From positions 1 through 38,458 of the forward strand of contig JAITEL010000157.1 in the NCBI GenBank assembly GCA_031282065.1: a stretch of 38,458 nt of DNA. The letters run 5' to 3'. Below are positions 34,239 through 38,458 of this stretch, in pieces (position 1 is the stretch's first letter; the number at the start of each line of letters is the position of its first letter). The position numbers and the translations under genes were made by a program. The notes beneath the pieces are model-generated. The model did no database searches, had not been told where the DNA came from, and saw only the letters and a list, made by a program, of their open reading frames with translations. Source of the stretch: Treponema sp. (GTDB lineage: Bacteria > Spirochaetota > Spirochaetia > Treponematales > Breznakiellaceae).

Positions 34239-34988
34239 TTAGGGGTTTGCCGGAGGGGTTCCCACGGTAAGGGGGAACTCGTAGCTTATGGCCCGGGGTT
34301 CCCGAACCAGGGTGGTGGAGTTGGAAAAGCGCGTAACGACCTTGAGGGTATACACGCCGGCGGCCAGGGCAGGAACGCGGAACAAGAGCTTCTTGGGCTG
34401 GTTCTCCGCCAGCCTGTGGCTTACCGGATGCTCCGTGCCGCTAGAGTCCACAAAGAAGACCCCCAGGCCCTGCTCGTCTTCGGGGGCTATTTTTATCTTG
34501 TCCCCGGTTACCGCCAGGTCTTCGTCGGGGCTTATCGTGCCGTCGGTCTTGCCCGTGGAAAGGTCGGTAACCAGAGCGATAAACGCACCGGAATCCTTCT
34601 CGCCCAGGACCTCCACGCCCACGGCCTCCAGGGCGGAGCGCATATCCGCGCAGGGGCTTACGTCGAGCCCTATCCGGTGGACTGCCGGGTCAAAGCTGTG
34701 GGACGCGCCTATCCAGCTGCCGCTTACCCGCGGGGATATGCGCACGCAGCCGTCCTGTACCGCGAAGCCCTGCACCAGGGCGTCGCGGACCACTTCGTCC
34801 CGGACCGCCAATACGCTCAGAATGGTCTCCAGGCGCAGTTCCGAACGGGCAGCGACGATCCGCTCGGCGATGTCCCCGTTGCGCAGGGTGTTCCCCGCGG
34901 TGGAGACTTCCGCGATGCGATCATTTTCGATATCTTGGGTGAGGAGGTTACGCTTGAGCCAGACCTTCCAGATTGCTTTCTTTGCCAT
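34239..34988 (-). CDS. HU-like DNA-binding protein with DUF4469 domain
   Basis: A 249-residue protein. The N-terminal 120 residues fit the HU-like DNA-binding domain found with DUF4469 in Bacteroidetes and spirochaetes (WKVWLKRNLLTQDIENDRIA, GNTLRNGDIAERIVA). The C-terminal half is the Ig-like DUF4469 domain (GDKIKIAPEDEQGLGVFFVD, RVPALAAGVYTLKVVTRFSN). AAGGA lies upstream of the ATG. Function is unknown; a nucleoid or chromosome-associated role is possible. A broken copy of the same C-terminal domain is fused to a methylase fragment at 11080-11523. Confidence 0.82.
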   Translation of the reverse strand: MAKKAIWKVWLKRNLLTQDIENDRIAEVSTAGNTLRNGDIAERIVAARSELRLETILSVLAVRDEVVRDALVQGFAVQDGCVRISPRVSGSWIGASHSFDPAVHRIGLDVSPCADMRSALEAVGVEVLGEKDSGAFIALVTDLSTGKTDGTISPDEDLAVTGDKIKIAPEDEQGLGVFFVDSSGTEHPVSHRLAENQPKKLLFRVPALAAGVYTLKVVTRFSNSTTLVREPRAISYEFPLTVGTPPANP

Positions 34989-35009
34989 ACTGTACCTTCC
35001 TTAATAAAA

Positions 35010-35261
35010 ATGAACTCTTATTATAGTGAACACTTACTCGTGAGCGCTCGTCAAGTGGCCGCGGGCAGCCGTCAAACTACGCCCGGTAAAATACCTGAGG
35101 GGAAGCCGCTTGCGTTGAAGTTACTGATACCGCAGGGCAAGCCCTGCGCTTGTTCCTTCCATCATAAACCGACCTCCAAAAGTGCATGGGACCCTCCCAA
35201 GACGCCGCTGTTCTACAGGCTTATCCGGGATATGCTGGATAAAAAAGGGGCTGCTCACTAA
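35010..35261 (+). CDS. Small hypothetical protein (uncertain)
   Basis: An 83-residue frame from the ATG at 35010, in the gap between two minus-strand genes. The second half (GKPLALKLLIPQGKPCACSF, then KSAWDPPKTPLFYRLIRDML) looks coding-like in composition, but there is no ribosome site and the frame extends upstream over the HU/DUF4469 gene. The stop overlaps the end of the lipoprotein gene by 4 bases. It could be the 3' remnant of an older gene. Confidence 0.3.
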   Translation: MNSYYSEHLLVSARQVAAGSRQTTPGKIPEGKPLALKLLIPQGKPCACSFHHKPTSKSAWDPPKTPLFYRLIRDMLDKKGAAH

Positions 35262-36052
35262 TGTTGTTCGGCAATGGCTAAAGTCCATACGGCCTTAGTG
35301 GCAGGATCCGTCCAGGTTTCCAGTACATAAAAGCCCCCTAAGGTCCCAGCAGACTTTACTTCATTGCTGTTTATTGTTGAAGAAGACGAAAAGGCCCCTC
35401 CTGAGTTCTGGGTCGTTTCCACCTTGGAGGTTACGGTGTTTGAGAGAGATTCAATAATTGAAAAAACCGCATTTTCATAGGAGGCAATCACCGTATCCTT
35501 ATGGTACAAGCGGGGTCCTGCAAATCCAACCCCCACCCAGAAACCGGAAATCTGTTTCGGCGGATTATCCACCCACCCGGGCCGCTCGTTTTTAGCCGCG
35601 TATTGATGCCTAATCGGGAGGCTCCGGGAAGCTCGATACCGGGTACGGACAAAAACCGCCTGGTGTTCGATCCAAACATCCTGTTGGGGATCAAATTCCA
35701 GAACCTCCCGGTAATTTCGATACCCTTCCTCATCGTACTGTAAGGTTACTTGATGTTCGGATCGGTAATCAAAAAAGCCGGTTCCGATCTCCACCCGGTG
35801 TAAGACTTCCCCCCCCACCCTTTGGAAAAAAGCTACTCGCCGGGCAGCATCTTCCAGGGCTAAAGCAATCGCCTCCTGCTGGTTCATCCGTACCCCTGCC
35901 ACACCGATAAAGATCAATTCATTCTGTTCTTCATTCACCGGTGAAAGGTTCCAAAAATCCCGTTCTCTGAGAGTTGAAACCTGAAGAGTATTCGGAGCAT
36001 TAGCACAAGAAAACAAGAAGGCCGAACAAACGAGCACAACATACCATGGCAT
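35258..36052 (-). CDS. Probable lipoprotein, LPP20-operon partner
   Basis: A 264-residue lipoprotein with signal MPWYVVLVCSAFLFSC and a lipobox ending at Cys16 (AFLFSC). The start at 36052 is chosen because GAGGAA lies 9 bases upstream; an in-frame ATG at 36097 would precede the signal peptide by 15 residues. The mature part has an LPP20-like block (FIGVAGVRMNQQEAIALALE and DAARRVAFFQ) and a C-terminal GFWVGVGFAGPRLYHKD segment that repeats the same theme. It follows the LPP20-type lipoprotein after about 50 bases. Envelope location is inferred from the lipobox; no function is known. Confidence 0.8.
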   Translation of the reverse strand: MPWYVVLVCSAFLFSCANAPNTLQVSTLRERDFWNLSPVNEEQNELIFIGVAGVRMNQQEAIALALEDAARRVAFFQRVGGEVLHRVEIGTGFFDYRSEHQVTLQYDEEGYRNYREVLEFDPQQDVWIEHQAVFVRTRYRASRSLPIRHQYAAKNERPGWVDNPPKQISGFWVGVGFAGPRLYHKDTVIASYENAVFSIIESLSNTVTSKVETTQNSGGAFSSSSTINSNEVKSAGTLGGFYVLETWTDPATKAVWTLAIAEQH

Positions 36053-36103
36053 AAGGATATTCCTCAAAGGTATGGAGGATCCATCCTCCATACCCAACCT
36101 GCT

Positions 36104-36676
36104 CTACTGGGTTACCGCCTCAGGTTTCGTGCTAATCCGCTCTAATTGCTGATCCATCAGCTTGAGGGCTTCCATGGCTTTAAACTCCGCATACTTGGAA
36201 GCTTCATTCTCAATAATATTCGCAGCAGCTCTAGCCGCGTCAGCCTTACTATAGGATATGAGAACCCAGAAAGTCCCATCCTTGGCCTGCTCCCGCTTCA
36301 CCGGTATCGCACCGCTTAGAGTGGTTTGGGTCAACTGCCGGCCAACGATTTCAGAAAACTCAAGGCTGGCTTGGCTATTTTCCGTACCTGCTGAACGGGC
36401 ATAGTCGGTGATCATGGCCTGCACATTGGCATTGAGCTGGAAGGCCAGAGATTGCCGGGCCCGGGACTCTGCCATAGTGATAGACTGATTAACCGTAGAC
36501 AGCTTTGCACTCCCGATCCCGAAGATCGCGTCCTCCTGCACCGGCGGATTCATGACGAAATCCGGTAGATCCGCTTGGGCTCTACCCTGTGGAGGAGACG
36601 AAGCACAGCCTGCTACGGTCAAGGCTGTCAAGGCCAAAACGAGGAAAAGAAAATGATGCCTGTTCATTTTTTTCAT
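36104..36676 (-). CDS. LPP20-family lipoprotein
   Basis: A 190-residue lipoprotein with a signal sequence and lipobox LTVAGC (Cys24). The mature part has the LPP20 features: DLPDFVMNPP then FGIGSAKLSTVNQSI, AESRARQSLAFQLNANVQAM and the helical TQTTLSGAIPVKRE region, with a polar helix at the C-terminus. AAGGAG lies 8 bases before the ATG. It is probably anchored to the outer or inner membrane. It is the first of two lipoprotein genes in a row; the leader upstream contains an inverted repeat (36724-36767). Confidence 0.87.
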   Translation of the reverse strand: MKKMNRHHFLFLVLALTALTVAGCASSPPQGRAQADLPDFVMNPPVQEDAIFGIGSAKLSTVNQSITMAESRARQSLAFQLNANVQAMITDYARSAGTENSQASLEFSEIVGRQLTQTTLSGAIPVKREQAKDGTFWVLISYSKADAARAAANIIENEASKYAEFKAMEALKLMDQQLERISTKPEAVTQ

Positions 36677-36723
36677 AAAGAACTCCTTGAAAACAACATT
36701 AAGGTCTTATACAAGAACCTTAT

Positions 36724-36767
36724 ATCAAAGGGTGTAGGTGAACGATTTACCCAATCACCCCTTTGAT
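36724..36767 (-). promoter_or_regulatory. Inverted repeat upstream of the lipoprotein operon
   Basis: ATCAAAGGGTG (36724-36734) pairs with CACCCCTTTGAT (36756-36767), one bulged base, around a 21-base loop. It lies 48 bases above the LPP20-type start. It may be a leader structure or an operator. No T run follows, so it is not a terminator on the minus strand. Confidence 0.4.
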
Positions 36768-37175
36768 GCATTATAAATACCCCATAGTATGGATTTGTCA
36801 GGTAGCTTTGCCCATTCCTCATCATCAGGATGTATTGCTCCATTCGGTCCGGGATATGGGAATTCTTGCTAAAACGCAACCGACAGGTCAGTATCACAAA
36901 CCCCTTCATTTACTCTATCTACCTAGCAATATAACACTTTAGCCGGTATTTGTCAGCTATTCTAACCAAGATCCCTTATTGAAGTCAATAAGCCGCATTG
37001 CCTCATAAAAAACCTTACCCTAATACTCTCTTCCGGGGGAGGGGCCGGAGGGCATCATGGGTTTTACGATAAAAAAAACACGGCGGATGGGATGGAAACT
37101 TGGAAGGGATCGCCTGGCTGCGGCGTATCTGGGTCTTCTCCTGGTAGTGCAGAGGAAAGCTCTGAGCCCCCGTAT
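36768..37175. other. Intergenic stretch without a convincing gene
   Basis: About 400 bases with only short, unsupported frames. A 78-residue minus frame (36673-36909) has no ribosome site and covers the lipoprotein leader, so I do not call it. The right end may carry further decayed transposase sequence. Confidence 0.4.
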
Positions 37176-37400
37176 CCGGGAATCTTGGAGAGTGACCGCG
37201 TTCACCGCTGCGGAGAACGGGATGCCGGGGAGTTTTACTTCACCCTGGACGCCACCAATGTCGTTTCCGGGTGGGTCAACTCCCTCTACTCCTCAATAAT
37301 AAAGCCCAAAATGCGTGCTGGAGGCCCTTCCCTCTTTATCCGATTCGACGGCGACTACCGCTCCGACGTTATCAGCCATATCCTCCTAGCCTGCGGCGAT
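37176..37400 (+). pseudogene. Degraded integrase-core (DDE) transposase fragment
   Basis: PGILESDRVHRCGERDAGEF followed by YFTLDATNVVSGWVNSLY matches the start of an integrase-core domain (the aspartate block E-x-D-x-V-x-H-x-G and the second D-A-T-x-V-x-x-G-W block); the first Asp is kept in ESDRVH. Homology then passes to another frame as LLNNKAQNACW and to others again, so there are at least two frameshifts within 100 bases. The third acidic residue region is not recognisable. It is a decayed insertion sequence of the integrase-type found in treponemes; family name not assigned. Confidence 0.6.
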
Positions 37401-37442
37401 CTCTGTCCTCCCTCCTTCACCCCTTTTTATATACGCTAGCCC

Positions 37443-37572
37443 TGGGCGTGAGGCAACGCATAATCCGAAATGCCTCAAAGAGAAATGTTACCCAAGCTAT
37501 TCCTTCTCCCTTATCGTCCCGCTTCTTTGCTGAAATAGCCGCTATCCGCATGTGGGGGTGGCGGGGGCTCTC
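37443..37572. other. Short stretch, probably decayed transposon DNA
   Basis: No gene or motif seen. It lies between a degraded transposase and a dispersed repeat, so it probably belongs to the same decayed element. Confidence 0.25.
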
Positions 37573-37742
37573 GTCATTGCGGGGAGCGCAGTGAACCCGT
37601 CATTGCGAGGGGCGCAGCCCCGAAGCAATCCAGACAGGAAAGTCCCCGTTCAGACCCCCATGGCTACGGGTTAGAACCCCGGCGCTGGAAGTTCGGTTGC
37701 CGGTGCTGCGGGAGTGGATTGCTTCGCTTTGCTCGCAATGAC
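37573..37742. repeat. Dispersed GTCATTGCGAG palindromic repeat element
   Basis: The left arm GTCATTGCGAGGGGCGCAGC (from 37599) leading to CGAAGCAATCCA, and the right arm TGGATTGCTTCGC ... GCTCGCAATGAC (37714-37742), are inverted copies about 80 bases apart. A second partial left arm is at 37573-37590. Elements with these arms occur in many unrelated bacterial genomes as mobile palindromic repeats. No coding content. Confidence 0.85.
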
Positions 37743-38196
37743 AGGGCTAGGGTCTCCCGATCTCACCGTTTCCGTATCCTCCGCCTGTGGTTACTAAGAG
37801 GAACCGCCTAGCAGGAAGTACCTGCGAAAAAGAACCGTAAGGAGCCAGGGGACTATGCTCAGGAACGGGGTATTCCCCGGGAAGCAGGGGGTTTTGAATG
37901 GCTTTTGCATTAAGGAGTTTGAATATGCTCTCTATATGCTTCTCCATCCTCGTGTGCCGGTCGTTTTGAAAGGTAAAATCAAGTTCCCATCTGAAGAAGG
38001 GTAGGTTTTTTCAGATCAATTAGGATGTAACATGCTCATAGGGAGGGGTAAATGAAGTATATCAGGTACATTACATAAGGCCCCCAATATGGGACCTTAT
38101 AGAACATGAACATTAAAGCAGTATGCTAAATGCCAAGCTGTGGTAGGCCTTCTGTTTTTGGTCAGGCTAAATCCTTAAAACAGACACTAACCTCCA
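37743..38196. other. Intergenic stretch without a convincing gene
   Basis: About 450 bases. A 66-residue minus frame (37747-37947) has no recognised motif. A hairpin TAAGG...CCTTA with CCC/GGG lies near 38076-38100. Nothing else supported. Confidence 0.4.
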
Positions 38197-38268
38197 TGGA
38201 CGATACTGGATTTGAACCAGTGACTTCTACCGTGTGAAGGTAGCACTCTCCCGCTGAGTTAATCGTCC
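38197..38268 (-). tRNA. tRNA-Val (anticodon CAC)
   Basis: A 72-base cloverleaf. Acceptor stem GGACGAT/ATCGTCC; D arm ACTCAGCGGGAGAGT; anticodon stem CTACC/GGTAG with loop TTCACAC, giving anticodon CAC; T arm CTGGTTCAAATCCAG. Discriminator A, no encoded CCA. Together with tRNA-Val(GAC) the window supplies readers for GUC/GUU and GUG codons. Confidence 0.95.
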
Positions 38269-38406
38269 AAACACAAAATAACCCTGTCAATAAAATACTA
38301 TCCAGACTCTATTGATGTCAAGAGGACATCGGTGTTTAACCAGGGCTTCTGCATTTAGTTTTAAGAACAGATGAAGGGGGAGGGATCATAGTCCAAAGAA
38401 AGGAGT

Positions 38407-38458
38407 ATGGACATAGCAAGACTGAAAGAAAAACTGGAAGGGATAGCAGACCCCCGGC
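38407..38458 (+). CDS. Start of a probable ISAs1-like transposase (partial, window edge)
   Basis: The last 52 bases open a frame reading MDIARLKEKLEGIADPR. The IADPR-type ending is typical of the N-terminus of ISAs1-family (H-repeat-associated) transposases. AAAGGAG stands just before the ATG, with a very short 1-base gap, so the true start could be elsewhere. A candidate element end, CAGGGCTTCTGCATTTAG, lies at 38341-38358. The call rests on 17 residues. Confidence 0.4.
   Translation, partial: MDIARLKEKLEGIADPR

Noticed and set aside
34288-35004. Long plus-strand frames opposite the HU/DUF4469 gene
   Set aside because: Shadows of a well-supported gene with strong codon structure on the minus strand.
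36673-36909. 78-codon minus-strand frame above the lipoprotein gene
   Set aside because: No ribosome site, no motif, and it covers the leader and inverted repeat of the lipoprotein operon.
37747-37947. 66-codon minus-strand frame
   Set aside because: No recognisable domain and it lies in decayed repeat-rich DNA; kept only as a note.

Overview
The window reads as a chromosome segment of a Treponema-like spirochaete, most like the free-living or termite-gut acetogenic group (for example Treponema primitia). The grounds are a selenocysteine formate dehydrogenase, a cheA / cheW-cheR fusion / cheX cluster of the treponemal type, CheX itself, DUF2156 and DUF4469/HU-like proteins, LPP20-type lipoproteins and many degraded mobile elements. 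The genus assignment is an inference from gene content; no rRNA is present. There is no CRISPR array and no intact prophage.

Layout. (1) 120-6164, minus strand: a tight three-gene operon encoding a DUF2156 protein, an unusual 1097-residue propeller/sensor/MFS fusion that carries a 21-bp in-frame minisatellite, and a methyl-accepting chemotaxis protein. (2) 6150-8640: gene-poor ground with a broken Rpn-type gene, one secreted protein and an IS1182-like transposase remnant. (3) 8668-10964: fdhF with promoter, in-frame UGA, SECIS hairpin and terminator. (4) 11080-12525: a chimeric methylase/DUF4469 fragment and an FmdE-family protein. (5) 12676-16586: 6-phosphogluconate dehydrogenase, a KDG-kinase-like sugar kinase and a UroD-like methyltransferase, with a 23-bp repeat cluster and a bidirectional terminator. 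(6) 16764-21286: TPR and LamG/FN3 exported protein pair, divergent from uvrC. (7) 21360-23033: radical SAM gene with a hairpin-sequestered Shine-Dalgarno, a 46-residue Cys-rich ORF, a truncated GyrI-like gene, and a PnuC-like gene broken by a 107-bp MITE. (8) 23138-27492: ptsI-der-rsm22-like overlapping operon, then tRNA-Val(GAC). (9) 27814-32061: cheX, cheW-cheR, cheA, with no cheY. (10) 32196-36676: RNase II-family enzyme, second 23-bp repeat cluster, HU/DUF4469 protein, two lipoproteins. (11) 36677-38458: degraded integrase-type transposase, a dispersed palindromic repeat, tRNA-Val(CAC), and the start of a probable ISAs1-like transposase at the edge.

How the parts may work together. Formate dehydrogenase and the FmdE-like protein suggest formate/one-carbon metabolism with molybdenum or tungsten cofactor. 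gnd, the KDG kinase and EI of the PTS belong to sugar and sugar-acid use. The che operon is the core chemotaxis machinery, and the MCP at the left edge is a receptor that could feed it; that MCP is co-transcribed with a transporter-like sensor, which makes this operon the best candidate for an undescribed signalling system. The accessory ground between these blocks records repeated insertion, frameshift and deletion events that can be read base by base.
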